The notes: generated from the sequence alone by a model not told the origin. A stretch of DNA of 64,000 nucleotides from Streptomyces actuosus (GCF_016921115.1 NZ_JAFFZS010000010.1:62001-126000); one strand, 5' to 3'. Shown: positions 9,038-18,787, numbered from the stretch's first letter. Made by a program: numbers and translations.

Positions 9038-9289
9038 ACGCCGCCGCGGGCACCGGGGCGCAGGAGCCGTGCACCGGGGCCCGGCGGTCCGCGGCTTCGG
9101 CGCCCGGTGGCTTCGGCTGCGGCACCCGGCCGCAGGCCGCCCGGTCCGGTCGGCCGGTCACCGGGCGGGAGCGTCCCGACGGCCGCGGGCGGCCGAGCCG
9201 AAAGCCGCCCGACGCGGTCCAGGGGCCGCGTGGCGAGGTCCCCGCCGGCCCCGCCCTCCGGACCCCCGGCGCCACTTCCGCCGGGCGTC

Positions 9290-10492
9290 CTAGAGAAACG
9301 TGCGGCCCTCGCCGCGGTAGGTCGGCACCGACTCCGCCACCCTGTCCCCGGCCACCAGGTGCAGTTCGTCGAACCGCTCGCACAGCTCACCGGCCTTTGC
9401 GTGCCGGAACCACACCTTGTCGCCGATCAGCAGGTCGTCCGCAGCCGCACCCAGCAGCGGCGTCTGCACCTCGCCGGCCCCCTCCTGGGGGTCGTAGCGC
9501 AGCCCTTCCGGCAGGTACGGCACCGGCAGCCGGTCCGGACCGGGCGCGCCGGAGGCCGGATAGCCGCCGCCCAGGACCGTCACGGCCCCCACGCCGGGCC
9601 GCCGGACGACGGGCTGGGCGAACAGGGCGGCCGGACGGCCGCGGAAAGAGGTGTAGTTGTCGAACAGGCGCGGCACGTACAGGCCCGACCCCGCGGCGAT
9701 CTCGGTGACCGCCGCCTCCGCGGCGGTGTGCTGCACGCTGCCGGTGCCGCCGCCGTTGACGAACTCCAGGTCCGGGGCGACGGCCCGCACCGCCCGCACC
9801 ACCGCGGCGCGCCGCTCGGCCAGCTCCCGCCGGGCCGCGGCCTGCATCAGCCGCACGGCCCGGGAGCGGAGGGGCCGCCCGGCGATCGCGTCCCCGACCC
9901 CGGCGACGTGTCCCTCGTACGCCATGACGCCCACGAGCCGGAGCCCAGGCCGGCGGGTCACCGCCCGGGCCAGGTCCGCGACCTCGGCGGGGTAGTGCAG
10001 CGGGGAGCGTCGGGCACCGACCCGCACCCGGCCGCCGAGCAGCCTCAGCGAGGTGTCCAACTCCAGGCAGACGCGTACCACTTCACGGCCGTCACCGCGT
10101 GCCGCGTCGATCAGGTCCAGCTGGGCGACGTCGTCGACCATGACGGTGACGGCGGCGGCCGGCTTGGGGTCGGAGGCGAGTTCGGCGTACCCGGCCCGGT
10201 CGGTGGACGGATACGCGAGCAGCACGTCGTCGAAGCCCGAGCGGGCCAGCCACAGCGACTCCGCGAGCGTGAACGACATGATCCCCCGGAAACCGTCCTT
10301 GGCCAGGACGCGTTCCAGCAGCGCCCGGCAGCGCACGGACTTGCTGGCGACCCGGACCGGCTTGCCCGCGGCGCGGCGGACCAGGTCGTCGGCGTTGGCG
10401 TCGAAGGCCTCCAGATCCACGATCGCGACGGGGGCGTCGAGATGGGCGGTGGCCCTGTCGTAACGGGCCCGGTCGGCGGCACGCGCAGTCAT
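9290..10492 (-). CDS. PLP-dependent alanine racemase-like / D-threonine aldolase-like protein
   Basis: 400 aa with an alanine-racemase N-terminal TIM barrel. APVAIVDLEAFDANADDLVRR is followed by the PLP-lysine strand PVRVASKSVRC, where the lysine would be the Schiff-base residue. GVMAYEGHVAGVGD is the middle barrel block and FVNGGGTGS the phosphate-binding loop. The C-terminal domain ends EVQTPLLGAAADDLLIGDKVWFRHAKAGELCERFDELHLV, which resembles the D-threonine aldolase/D-serine dehydratase branch with its HxxAxEL-type metal site. It therefore probably acts on a D-amino acid or derivative; the exact reaction is unknown. Monocistronic, with divergent genes upstream. Confidence 0.78.
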   Translation of the reverse strand: MTARAADRARYDRATAHLDAPVAIVDLEAFDANADDLVRRAAGKPVRVASKSVRCRALLERVLAKDGFRGIMSFTLAESLWLARSGFDDVLLAYPSTDRAGYAELASDPKPAAAVTVMVDDVAQLDLIDAARGDGREVVRVCLELDTSLRLLGGRVRVGARRSPLHYPAEVADLARAVTRRPGLRLVGVMAYEGHVAGVGDAIAGRPLRSRAVRLMQAAARRELAERRAAVVRAVRAVAPDLEFVNGGGTGSVQHTAAEAAVTEIAAGSGLYVPRLFDNYTSFRGRPAALFAQPVVRRPGVGAVTVLGGGYPASGAPGPDRLPVPYLPEGLRYDPQEGAGEVQTPLLGAAADDLLIGDKVWFRHAKAGELCERFDELHLVAGDRVAESVPTYRGEGRTFL

Positions 10493-10742
10493 GCACGCAG
10501 CCTGCCACGCGGGATTACCGCAGGGTAGGGGGACGTTCCGGGCAGATGCCCCGGCGATGCGGACTGGTTCCCGTTCCGCCGGCGGCAACCCGTAGAGTGA
10601 CGCGCACGCACGGAGGTTCACCGCTCCGGCCGGTCGCCGTGCCGGGGATGCCGCTCCACCTGTGCGGGTATGCCTGCGGGGGTACGCGCCGTGCGGCCCG
10701 CGCACGAGAACGACGGCCCGGGGACCAGGAAACGGGGGGTGC

Positions 10743-12257
10743 ATGAGCACGGAAGCGCGCCGCGCCCCTGTGCCACCGCGCCCGACCACGCCCCCGACCG
10801 CTCCGGTGGCCGACCCCCGGCCCGGCACCGCGGCGCACACCCAGCCCTCCGCGCCGGACCGGACCGGGCCCGGCGAGGCGGCCGTACCCGGCGGCGCCTT
10901 CGAGCCCCGCCGCCCCGCCGCCGGACGTCCGGGGCCCTTCCCGGGGCAGGACCGCACCTCCCCCGCGCCGCCTCCGCCGCCCGCCTCCGCCCGTTTCCCC
11001 GACGCCCCGCCCGCACCGCGCCGCGAGCACCCCGCGCCGCAGCCCGGCAGGGCCGCGGGGGCCTCGGGAACCCCGGCGGCGGCCTCCGGGGCCCCCGCCC
11101 CCACGAAGGACGCCGCGGGACGGACCCGGCGCGGGTCCGCGCCGGCGGACCGGCCGTCCGCACCCGCCCCGCGGAACGCCGCCGAGATACCGGGCGGCCC
11201 GGCCGCATCTGCCGAGGCCCCCTCCGAGACCACCACCCGGCTGCGCCCCGTCGCGGTGGCCGCCGAGGCGCCCGCGCACCGCGTCGACCCGCGCCCCGCA
11301 CCGCCGGTCCCCACCCGTCCCACGTCACCGCCCGGCACCGGCCCGGGGGACGGGACGCGGCCCGAGCCCGTCGGGCCATGGAGCCCGCTGGTCCCCGCCG
11401 CGCCCCCCGATCCGGCGCTGTCGTGGAACGCGCCCGGCGCCCCGACCCGGCCCACCGTGTCCTTCGGCGAGCCGGAGCGGTTCGAGGAGCCGCACCGCGG
11501 CCCGCGGTCGCGTCGGCGCGGCATCGCCGCCGCGGCCTGCCTGGTCCTCGGGCTCGGGCTGATCGGCGGGGCCGTGGCGGGAAGCTGGCTCACCGGCGAC
11601 TCCGGGGACCGGGGCGAGGACGGCACCTTCACCGCGGCGGCCGACCTGTGGCACAGCGTCCCCGTCGACGGACTCTTCCCGCCCACCGTCCAGGGCCAGG
11701 GCGCCGGACCCGGTGGCGCCGACCGCACCTGGACGCGGATCGCCGTGGCCCCGGACGCCGGCTGCACCGGCGCCTTCGACCCCCTGCTGGCCAAGGCCCT
11801 GGCCCCCGTCGGCTGCGACCGCCTGCTGCGCGCCACCTACTCCGACGCCACCCACAGCCACGTCACCACCGTCGGCCTGCTGTTCACCACCGCCGACCCC
11901 GCCGCCATGCGCACCCTGCGGACCCGCTTCGAGAAGGAGGGCCTCGCCGACCGCACCGACCTGATGCCCCGCCCGTACGCAGCGAAGGGCACCGACGCCG
12001 CCGGCTTCGGCGACCGGCAGCGCGCCTCGTGGACGGTGTCCGTCCTCACCGACGCACCCGTCGTCGTCTACGCCGTCTCGGGCTGGGCCGACGGCCGTAC
12101 CGTCGACGACCCGCAGCCCGTCGAGAAGGCCACCGAGCCCGGCGCCACCTCGGCCGCGGGCCAGGCCGGCCTCGGCAACGAGGCACAGGGCCTGGCGAAC
12201 CGCATCGAACGCAGCCTGCGCGAGACCGCGACCTCGCCCACGGAGAAGCCGTCATGA
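10743..12257 (+). CDS. Membrane protein with long Pro/Ala-rich cytoplasmic region
   Basis: 504 aa. Residues 1 to about 250 are an extremely Pro/Ala/Gly-rich, probably disordered segment. A single membrane helix (GIAAAACLVLGLGLIGGAVAG, about 258-280) follows RSRRR, giving an N-in topology. The external domain (about 285-504) has two Cys residues in AGCTGAFDPLLAKALAPVGCDRLL that could pair, plus a DUF-like region ending in AGLGNEAQGLANRIERSL. It overlaps the downstream mycosin-like protease gene by ATGA, so it is a likely partner or substrate anchor of the protease. I do not recognise a named family. The promoter may include TAGAGT near 10602. Confidence 0.7.
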   Translation: MSTEARRAPVPPRPTTPPTAPVADPRPGTAAHTQPSAPDRTGPGEAAVPGGAFEPRRPAAGRPGPFPGQDRTSPAPPPPPASARFPDAPPAPRREHPAPQPGRAAGASGTPAAASGAPAPTKDAAGRTRRGSAPADRPSAPAPRNAAEIPGGPAASAEAPSETTTRLRPVAVAAEAPAHRVDPRPAPPVPTRPTSPPGTGPGDGTRPEPVGPWSPLVPAAPPDPALSWNAPGAPTRPTVSFGEPERFEEPHRGPRSRRRGIAAAACLVLGLGLIGGAVAGSWLTGDSGDRGEDGTFTAAADLWHSVPVDGLFPPTVQGQGAGPGGADRTWTRIAVAPDAGCTGAFDPLLAKALAPVGCDRLLRATYSDATHSHVTTVGLLFTTADPAAMRTLRTRFEKEGLADRTDLMPRPYAAKGTDAAGFGDRQRASWTVSVLTDAPVVVYAVSGWADGRTVDDPQPVEKATEPGATSAAGQAGLGNEAQGLANRIERSLRETATSPTEKPS

Positions 12258-13423
12258 GCCGTCGCACCACGCATCGGGCCGGCCTGATCGGCTGCCTCCT
12301 CGCGACCGCGGTGGCCCTCGCGCCCGCCGCCCCCGCGTACGCCGACGGCATACGCCGCCAGCAGTGGGGCCTGGACGCCCTGCACACCCAGGAGGCCTGG
12401 CGGACCACCAAGGGCGCTGGCATCACCGTCGCCGTCCTTGACACCGGCGTCGAGGCCGACCACCCCGACCTCGCCGGCAACGTCCTCGCCGGCACCGACC
12501 TCGTCGGCTTCGGCGCCTCGGAGGGCGACCGCGCCTGGGCCCGGCACGGCACCGCGATGGCGAGCATCATCGCCGGTCACGGACACGGATCCGGCGACGC
12601 CGACGGTGTCATGGGCATCGCCCCCGAGGCCAGGATCCTCCCGGTCCGGGTGATCCTCGAAGACGGCGACCCCGCCCGCGCCCAGGCCCGCAAGACCCGG
12701 GGCAACGCCCTCGCCAAGGGCATCCGCTGGGCCGCCGACCACGGCGCCGACGTCATCAACCTCTCCCTGGGCGACGACTCCGCCTCCGCCCACCCCGAAC
12801 CGGCGGAGGACGAGGCCGTCCAGTACGCCCTGAAGAAGGGTGCCGTCGTCGTCGCCTCCGCCGGCAACGGCGGTGAGAAGGGCGACCACATCTCCTACCC
12901 GGCCGCCTACCCCGGCGTCATCGCCGCGACCGCCGTCGACAAGTACGGCACCCGGGCCTCGTTCTCCACCCGCCGCTGGTACGCCACCGTCAGCGCGCCC
13001 GGCGTGGACGTCGTCATCGCCGACCCCGACCACAAGTACTACGAGGGCTGGGGCACCTCCGCCGCCTCCGCCTTCGTCTCCGGCGCCGTCGCCCTCGTCA
13101 AGGCCGCCCACCCCGGCCTGACCCCCGCGCAGATCAAGAAACTCCTGGAGGACACCGCCCGCAACGCCCCCGACGGGGGGCGCGACGACTCCCGCGGCTT
13201 CGGCTTCGTCGACCCGGCGGCCGCGATCAGGGCGGCGGCCCGGCTGAAGCCCGGGAACCCGGCCCCGGCGGCCTACGGCGGGACGTACTTCGGCAGTGGC
13301 CCCGACCCGGCAGCCCCCGACAGCAGCACGGCCGACTGGGCGGGCCCGCTGGTCGGCGGCGCCGGGAGCGTCCTGCTCGTCGCGGCCGTGGTGCTGTGGC
13401 GGGACCGCAGGAGGACGTTCTAG
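12254..13423 (+). CDS. Mycosin-like subtilase (S8 serine protease, type VII secretion-associated)
   Basis: 389 aa. Signal peptide 1 to about 30 (ending APAYADG), then a compact subtilisin domain. The catalytic triad is Asp63 (VAVLDTGVEADHPDL), His98 (ARHGTAMASIIAG) and Ser269 (GTSAASAFVSG), with the oxyanion Asn in ASAGNGG. A C-terminal membrane helix (LVGGAGSVLLVAAVVLW) followed by RDRRRTF anchors it outside the membrane, the architecture of MycP proteases. The ATG overlaps the preceding stop (ATGA). No WXG100 or ecc genes are in the window, so a link to a type VII system is by family resemblance only. Confidence 0.88.
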   Translation: MSRRTTHRAGLIGCLLATAVALAPAAPAYADGIRRQQWGLDALHTQEAWRTTKGAGITVAVLDTGVEADHPDLAGNVLAGTDLVGFGASEGDRAWARHGTAMASIIAGHGHGSGDADGVMGIAPEARILPVRVILEDGDPARAQARKTRGNALAKGIRWAADHGADVINLSLGDDSASAHPEPAEDEAVQYALKKGAVVVASAGNGGEKGDHISYPAAYPGVIAATAVDKYGTRASFSTRRWYATVSAPGVDVVIADPDHKYYEGWGTSAASAFVSGAVALVKAAHPGLTPAQIKKLLEDTARNAPDGGRDDSRGFGFVDPAAAIRAAARLKPGNPAPAAYGGTYFGSGPDPAAPDSSTADWAGPLVGGAGSVLLVAAVVLWRDRRRTF

Positions 13424-13490
13424 GCGCGACCGGCCACGACGGCGCCGCGTGGCCGACGGACGTCCCGCCGCGGCACGCCGAGCGGAGTGC

Positions 13491-14420
13491 TCAGGCCGCC
13501 TCCGCGAACACCCCCACCGCCGCCTTCGCCGCCGCCTCGACCAGGTCGATCCCCGCCGCCTGCGTGGCGTTGCCGTCCGAGAGGACGGCCACCAGATACA
13601 CGCTGCCGTCCGCCGACACCCGCCCGATGCTGTTCACGTCCCACAAGCCGGTCGTGCTGCGCGGCAGCCATCCGTTCTTCAGCGCCCACGCCGAGCCGTC
13701 CGCCGCGGCCGACACCCCCCACTGCTGGCCCTCGGCTATTCGCTCCATCAGCTCCTGCACGTACGCCTGTGAGGCGGCACTCAGTGCGGAGTCCTCGCCG
13801 AAGACCCGGGTGAGCAGCGTCAGCTGATCCGCCGCCGTCGTCCGGGTCAGACCCCACAGCATCCCGTCCCCTCCCTCGGTGGCGACCAGCCCCAGCCGCT
13901 TGTTCGCGGCGTCCAGCCCCTCCGCCTGCCCGATGGTCCGCCACAGCGCGGACGCGGAGTCGTTGTCGCTGTTCTCGATCATCGCGGTGGCGTACTGCCG
14001 CTCCGCCGAGGTCAGCCGGCGTCCCTCGTCCTGCGCCCGGAGCAGCAGCGAAACGAGGACGTCGACCTTGACGATGCTGGCGGTGTCGAAGGCGGCCTCC
14101 CCGTACCCGGCGCTCTCGCCGGAGGCGACGTCCAGCACGGCCACCGACAGCCGTACCCCCTCCGGCACGTCGACGCCGGTGAGCGCGTCGGCCAGCAGCG
14201 CCTGCCGGTCCACGGCCGTCGGCTGTGCCACCGGTTCCACGGACGGTTCCACGGATGCCTCCCCACCAGGCGGTGCCGTCACGCTCGGTCGCGCCGACGC
14301 CGGGCTCCGCGCCCCGGCGTGCGCCTGCCCCTGCACGTACACCGTTCCCGCCGTGGCCGTCGCGACGACGAGCAGGGCGAGCGCGCTGAGGACATGATGG
14401 CGGACGCGGCGGGATGTCAT
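13491..14420 (-). CDS. Secreted serine hydrolase of class A beta-lactamase fold
   Basis: 309 aa. The N-terminal signal helix (about 9-26) is followed by a Ser/Pro/Ala linker to about residue 70. The SxxK motif is Ser115-Ile-Val-Lys118 (DTASIVKVD) and the SDN loop is Ser151-Asp-Asn153 (ENSDNDSA). The K(T/S)G strand is represented by LKNGWLP. The omega-loop ExxLN that supplies the deacylating Glu of true beta-lactamases is not evident; that stretch reads ATEGGDGMLWGLTRTTAADQ. It is therefore more likely a peptidase or esterase-type enzyme than a resistance beta-lactamase. The start at 14420 was preferred because it directly opens the signal sequence. Confidence 0.8.
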   Translation of the reverse strand: MTSRRVRHHVLSALALLVVATATAGTVYVQGQAHAGARSPASARPSVTAPPGGEASVEPSVEPVAQPTAVDRQALLADALTGVDVPEGVRLSVAVLDVASGESAGYGEAAFDTASIVKVDVLVSLLLRAQDEGRRLTSAERQYATAMIENSDNDSASALWRTIGQAEGLDAANKRLGLVATEGGDGMLWGLTRTTAADQLTLLTRVFGEDSALSAASQAYVQELMERIAEGQQWGVSAAADGSAWALKNGWLPRSTTGLWDVNSIGRVSADGSVYLVAVLSDGNATQAAGIDLVEAAAKAAVGVFAEAA

Positions 14421-14563
14421 GCTCGCGATGCTCGGGGCGCCACCTGTGCCCACCGTCAGACGGACGTGAGAAGTGTGTTAGGGATCGCTGGGAAAGCCGT
14501 GAGTGCGGTCACGCCCGTGTTTCCGGCCCCGCACAAGGCCGGCAGGATCCCCCCGATAGGGTC

Positions 14564-15301
14564 ATGACCGTGGCGAACAAGAACATTCCCGACCCCGGCT
14601 TCTCCGACGACGACGGCTCTCCCGACCCCGCCCTGAGCGCGGCGCTCGCCGCGTGGGCGGAGGACCGGACGGCCGTCGGGCCGGTCCTGGCTGCGCTCAA
14701 GGGCGCCCGGCTGCTCGTCCCCGTCGTGGCGGTGCTCGGCGAGGTCGAGGAGGACGAGAACGGGCTGCGCCGCGAGAAGACCTCCGACATGGCCGTCCCG
14801 ACCCTGAAGGCCGGCGACCGCACCGCGCTGCCCGCGTTCACCTCCACCGACTCGCTGGCGCGCTGGGATCCCGCGGCGCGTCCCGTGGCCGTGCCCCTGC
14901 ACCAGGCCCTGCAGGCGGCGGCACACGAGCAGGCGGACACGGTGGTCCTGGACATGGCCGGCCCGGTCCCCTTCGAACTGACCGGCCCCGCCCTGCTGGC
15001 GCTCGCCGAGGGCCGCACCACGACCGACCCGCTCGCCGACCCCGTGGTCCGCGACGCCGTGTGCGCCGCGGTCGCCGCCGAGCCGCGGGTGCTGCGCGCC
15101 CACCTCGGGCCGGGCCGCGCCGACGGCACCCTCGTCCTGGTCGTCGACCCGTCCGACGCGCCGGCCGAGGTCGCCCGGGCCGTCGCCGAGCGGCTCGCCG
15201 CCGACGAGACACTGAGGGCCCGCCTGGTGCGCGGCCTCGACCTGGCACTGCTGCCGGCCGGGACGACGCCTCCGGGCGAGCCCCTGTACGTACGCGGATG
15301 A
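14564..15301 (+). CDS. SseB family protein
   Basis: 245 aa soluble protein. The central domain has the SseB N-terminal pattern: ALKGARLLVPVVAVLGE, LPAFTSTDSLARWDPAARPVAVPLHQALQAA, VVLDMAGPVPFELTGPALLALAEG. Family members are named after an enhanced-serine-sensitivity protein and have no established biochemical role in actinobacteria. Divergent from the serine hydrolase gene. The upstream sequence GTGTTAGGGA (14474-14483) may hold its promoter. The 213 bp from here to the next gene hold nothing I recognise. Confidence 0.82.
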   Translation: MTVANKNIPDPGFSDDDGSPDPALSAALAAWAEDRTAVGPVLAALKGARLLVPVVAVLGEVEEDENGLRREKTSDMAVPTLKAGDRTALPAFTSTDSLARWDPAARPVAVPLHQALQAAAHEQADTVVLDMAGPVPFELTGPALLALAEGRTTTDPLADPVVRDAVCAAVAAEPRVLRAHLGPGRADGTLVLVVDPSDAPAEVARAVAERLAADETLRARLVRGLDLALLPAGTTPPGEPLYVRG

Positions 15302-15514
15302 GCAAAGGGCCCGACGGCTCGGGGGAGGACCCGGCCGCGAGCCGGCCGGCCCCGTGACTTCGGCCGGGGACCGATGTGCTTCCCGGCCGCAGTACCCGGC
15401 GGTGGGGCCGAGTCCGCTCCGGCAGCCCCTGGAACGGGGCGGGGGAACCGCGCGACCGGCCCCGCCGGCGCCGCGGACGACCGACGGCACGCCCCGGCGC
15501 CTCCGGCGGTGCGC

Positions 15515-15880
15515 TCAGCCGAAGACCGGCCCGGTGTACTTCTCGCCCGGTCCCTGACCCGTCTCGTCCGGGACGACCGACGCCTCGCGGAAGGCCAGCT
15601 GGAGCGACTTCAGGCCGTCGCGCAGCGGCGCCGCGTGGAAGGAGCTGATCTCGGTCGCGCTCGCGTCGAGCAGACCGGCGAGGGCGTGCACCAGCTTGCG
15701 GGCCTCGTCCAGGTCCTTGTACGTGTCGCCCTCCTCGGTCAGACCGAGCTTCACGGCGGCGGCGCTCATCAGGTTGACGGCGACCGTCACGATCACCTCG
15801 ACCGCAGGGACCTCCGCGATGTCGCGGGCCATGGCGTCGAAGTCGGGAGCCTCGGGGGACTCGGCAGGGGTGTCACTCAT
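15515..15880 (-). CDS. DUF1844 domain protein
   Basis: 121 aa acidic helical protein. The DUF1844 core is PAVEVIVTVAVNLMSAAAVKLGL, DLDEARKLVHALAGLLD and a C-terminal LRDGLKSLQLAFREASV. Function unknown. It is conserved next to, and divergent from, infC in many actinobacteria, which the arrangement here repeats. The C-terminal 15 residues (GQGPGEKYTGPVFG) are Gly/Pro-rich. Confidence 0.9.
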   Translation of the reverse strand: MSDTPAESPEAPDFDAMARDIAEVPAVEVIVTVAVNLMSAAAVKLGLTEEGDTYKDLDEARKLVHALAGLLDASATEISSFHAAPLRDGLKSLQLAFREASVVPDETGQGPGEKYTGPVFG

Positions 15881-16165
15881 GCCTCACACGATAGGCCCCG
15901 GCGTACGGCGGTTCGCACCACCCCGGGCGAGCTGCTAACCTTGTGTGACGACCGGCCGAACGCCACCGAGGAAGAGCGGAGCGTACGGCCTACAAGTGGA
16001 GGCTCCGATCTCCCACCCGACCGTCCCCCGGACGGCGGGTCACCGGTCAGGCGGCCACCATCGTTCCGTACGGACGATGGAGCCGCCCGATAGCGCCCCG
16101 CGGTCACCGCGGCGGTGCTCCGGAAGTCATTGGAGCCCCGCCTGTGATCGTCCGGGGCATTTTTT
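15881..16165 (+). promoter_or_regulatory. Promoter and structured 5' leader of infC-rpmI-rplT
   Basis: Leader-like region with several strong stems. One long hairpin covers 16050-16087: GGCGGC-CA-CCATCG-T-TCCG-TA-CGGA-CGATGG-A-GCCGCC. A second covers 16098-16112: CCGCGGT-C-ACCGCGG. A GCTCC/GGAGC pairing (16117-16121 with 16132-16136) overlaps the terminator stem that follows. IF3/L20 operons in other phyla are autoregulated through leader RNA; here that is inference. A likely promoter lies near TAACCTTGTGTGA at 15937-15949. Confidence 0.65.
16135..16165 (+). terminator. Intrinsic terminator in the infC leader (candidate attenuator)
   Basis: GCCCCG (16135-16140), 12-base loop, CGGGGC (16153-16158), then A and six T residues (16160-16165). 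A stem plus U-tract inside a leader 84 bases before the coding start, in a genome where U-tracts are rare, indicates transcription attenuation. GTGCTCCGG occurs on both sides (16115-16123 and 16166-16174), so GGAGC at 16132-16136 can pair upstream or downstream. Confidence 0.68.
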
Positions 16166-16249
16166 GTGCTCCGGCGCGGTTCGGTCCAACGAAAACAGAC
16201 GTACGCGGCTGTCTGCCAGGCCGCCGTGTGGTGCTACCGAGGAGGATCC

Positions 16250-16888
16250 ATCAGCGCCGAGCCCCGCATCAACGACCGGATTCGCGTTCCCGAGGTGCGA
16301 CTTGTCGGTCCCAGTGGCGAGCAGGTCGGCATCGTGCCGCTCGCGAAGGCACTGGAGCTTGCTCAGGAGTACGACCTCGACCTCGTCGAGGTCGCGGCGA
16401 ACGCCCGTCCGCCCGTCTGCAAGCTCATGGACTACGGGAAGTTCAAGTACGAGTCGGCCATGAAGGCCCGTGAGGCGCGCAAGAACCAGGCGCACACGGT
16501 CATCAAGGAGATGAAGCTCCGGCCGAAGATCGACCCGCACGACTACGACACCAAGAAGGGTCACGTCGTCCGGTTCCTCAAGCAGGGCGACAAGGTCAAG
16601 ATCACGATCATGTTCCGTGGTCGCGAGCAGTCCCGGCCCGAGCTGGGCTACCGACTGCTCCAGCGGCTCGCGGAGGACGTCCAGGACCTCGGTTTCGTGG
16701 AGTCGAACCCGAAGCAGGACGGCCGAAACATGATCATGGTTCTCGGTCCGCACAAGAAGAAGACCGAGGCGATGGCCGAGGCCCGCCAGGCGCAGGAGGC
16801 TCGCAAGGCGTCCGCGAAGGCCAACCCCGGTCGTTCGCAGAACCCTGCCGAGGCTGAGGCGTCCGCCGAGGAGCCCGCCGAGGCGTGA
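16250..16888 (+). CDS. infC: Translation initiation factor IF-3, probable AUC start
   Basis: 212 aa from the ATC at 16250. The IF3-N domain has [22 protein letters not shown] and [22 protein letters not shown]. The lysine-rich linker is followed by IF3-C with [18 protein letters not shown] and [13 protein letters not shown]. The C-terminal tail is Ala/Glu-rich. A textbook ribosome binding site GAGGAGG (16239-16245) lies 4 bases before ATC, whose next residues [10 protein letters not shown] align with the mycobacterial IF3 N-terminus STETRVNERI after Met. In-frame GTGs at 16226 and 16166 lack an RBS. infC is known to use rare starts (AUU in E. coli) for IF3 autoregulation. First gene of the operon with rpmI and rplT. 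Confidence 0.93.
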   Translation: MSAEPRINDRIRVPEVRLVGPSGEQVGIVPLAKALELAQEYDLDLVEVAANARPPVCKLMDYGKFKYESAMKAREARKNQAHTVIKEMKLRPKIDPHDYDTKKGHVVRFLKQGDKVKITIMFRGREQSRPELGYRLLQRLAEDVQDLGFVESNPKQDGRNMIMVLGPHKKKTEAMAEARQAQEARKASAKANPGRSQNPAEAEASAEEPAEA

Positions 16889-16997
16889 TCCTCGGGACGC
16901 GAGTCCCAGGATGTAACCGATACAACAGAGACGCTCCACCGTGCCCGGTTCTCGTGACCGGGCACCGGAGCGCCACCGACGAGGAGAGAACGGCGCT

Positions 16998-17192
16998 ATG
17001 CCGAAGAACAAGTCGCACAGCGGTGCCAGCAAGCGCTTCAAGGTCACCGGCTCCGGCAAGGTGCTCCGTGAGCGCGCCGGCAAGCGCCACCTGCTCGAGC
17101 ACAAGTCGTCCCGTCTGACGCGTCGCCTCACCGGCAACGCCGAGATGGCCCCGGGCGACGCCAAGAAGATCAAGAAGCTTCTCGGCAAGTGA
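16998..17192 (+). CDS. rpmI: 50S ribosomal protein L35
   Basis: 64 aa, highly basic, full length. It begins [21 protein letters not shown] and ends [10 protein letters not shown], the L35 pattern. Preceded by GAGGAGAG. It lies 109 bp after infC and 101 bp before rplT in the conserved IF3-L35-L20 operon, and is assembled into the large ribosomal subunit. Confidence 0.97.
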   Translation: MPKNKSHSGASKRFKVTGSGKVLRERAGKRHLLEHKSSRLTRRLTGNAEMAPGDAKKIKKLLGK

Positions 17193-17293
17193 CGTCGGGC
17201 GCGGCTCACGCCCGCCTCTGACCACCGACCGGGACCCAATCGTTTCCGGGCCGCACCAGTCCCACAGCGGCCCCGCTACAAGGAGTTAAACAA

Positions 17294-17677
17294 GTGGCAC
17301 GCGTCAAGCGGGCAGTCAACGCCCACAAGAAGCGCCGGGCGATCCTCGAGCAGGCCTCCGGCTACCGCGGTCAGCGCTCGCGCCTGTACCGCAAGGCCAA
17401 GGAGCAGGTCACCCACTCGCTGGTCTACAACTACAACGACCGCAAGAAGCGCAAGGGCGACTTCCGTCAGCTGTGGATCCAGCGCATCAACGCCGCTGCC
17501 CGCGCCAACGGCATGACCTACAACCGCTTCATCCAGGGCCTGAAGGCCGCGAACGTCGAGGTCGACCGCAAGATCCTGGCCGAGCTGGCGGTCAACGACG
17601 CCGGCGCGTTCGCCGCGCTGGTCGAGGTGGCGCAGAAGGCGCTCCCGAGCGACGTGAACGCGCCGAAGGCTGCGTGA
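17294..17677 (+). CDS. rplT: 50S ribosomal protein L20
   Basis: 127 aa, basic. The GTG start has AGGAG 8 bases upstream. Sequence blocks [25 protein letters not shown] and [21 protein letters not shown] are those of L20, an early-assembly 23S rRNA-binding protein. In other bacteria L20 represses its own operon by binding leader RNA, which makes it a candidate effector of the infC leader here. The operon ends at a strong terminator 28 bp on. Confidence 0.97.
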   Translation: MARVKRAVNAHKKRRAILEQASGYRGQRSRLYRKAKEQVTHSLVYNYNDRKKRKGDFRQLWIQRINAAARANGMTYNRFIQGLKAANVEVDRKILAELAVNDAGAFAALVEVAQKALPSDVNAPKAA

Positions 17678-17705
17678 CGCTGCGCCGGCCCGGAGCCGAC
17701 GCCAC

Positions 17706-17740
17706 CGACGGACCCGCGGGTTGTGCCTGCGGGTCCGTCG
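17706..17740 (+). terminator. Terminator of infC-rpmI-rplT
   Basis: Perfect 12-bp stem CGACGGACCCGC / GCGGGTCCGTCG with an 11-base loop, 28 bp after the rplT stop. Sequence from here to 17879 contains no recognisable gene. Confidence 0.85.
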
Positions 17741-17879
17741 CATGTTCACGGAGCGTCCCCGCGGGCCGTGTCCGCGGTGCGGGCGCGCCGCAGCCGCGCC
17801 GCCGGCGGCCCGGTGCCGCCGGCCAGCCGGGGCGCGGGCGACCGCCGTCGCGGCGCACAGAAGTTGCTGAACTCGACGA

Positions 17880-18740
<861 letters not shown>

Positions 18741-18787
18741 TAGGGTGACCCGCTCGGGGCCCTCCGTCGGAGAGATGGGGAACGGGG

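Noticed and set aside
16166..16249. Longer infC reading from GTG at 16166 or 16226
   Set aside because: No RBS before either GTG. The strong RBS lies inside the would-be coding part and the mycobacterial IF3 start aligns with the ATC at 16250.
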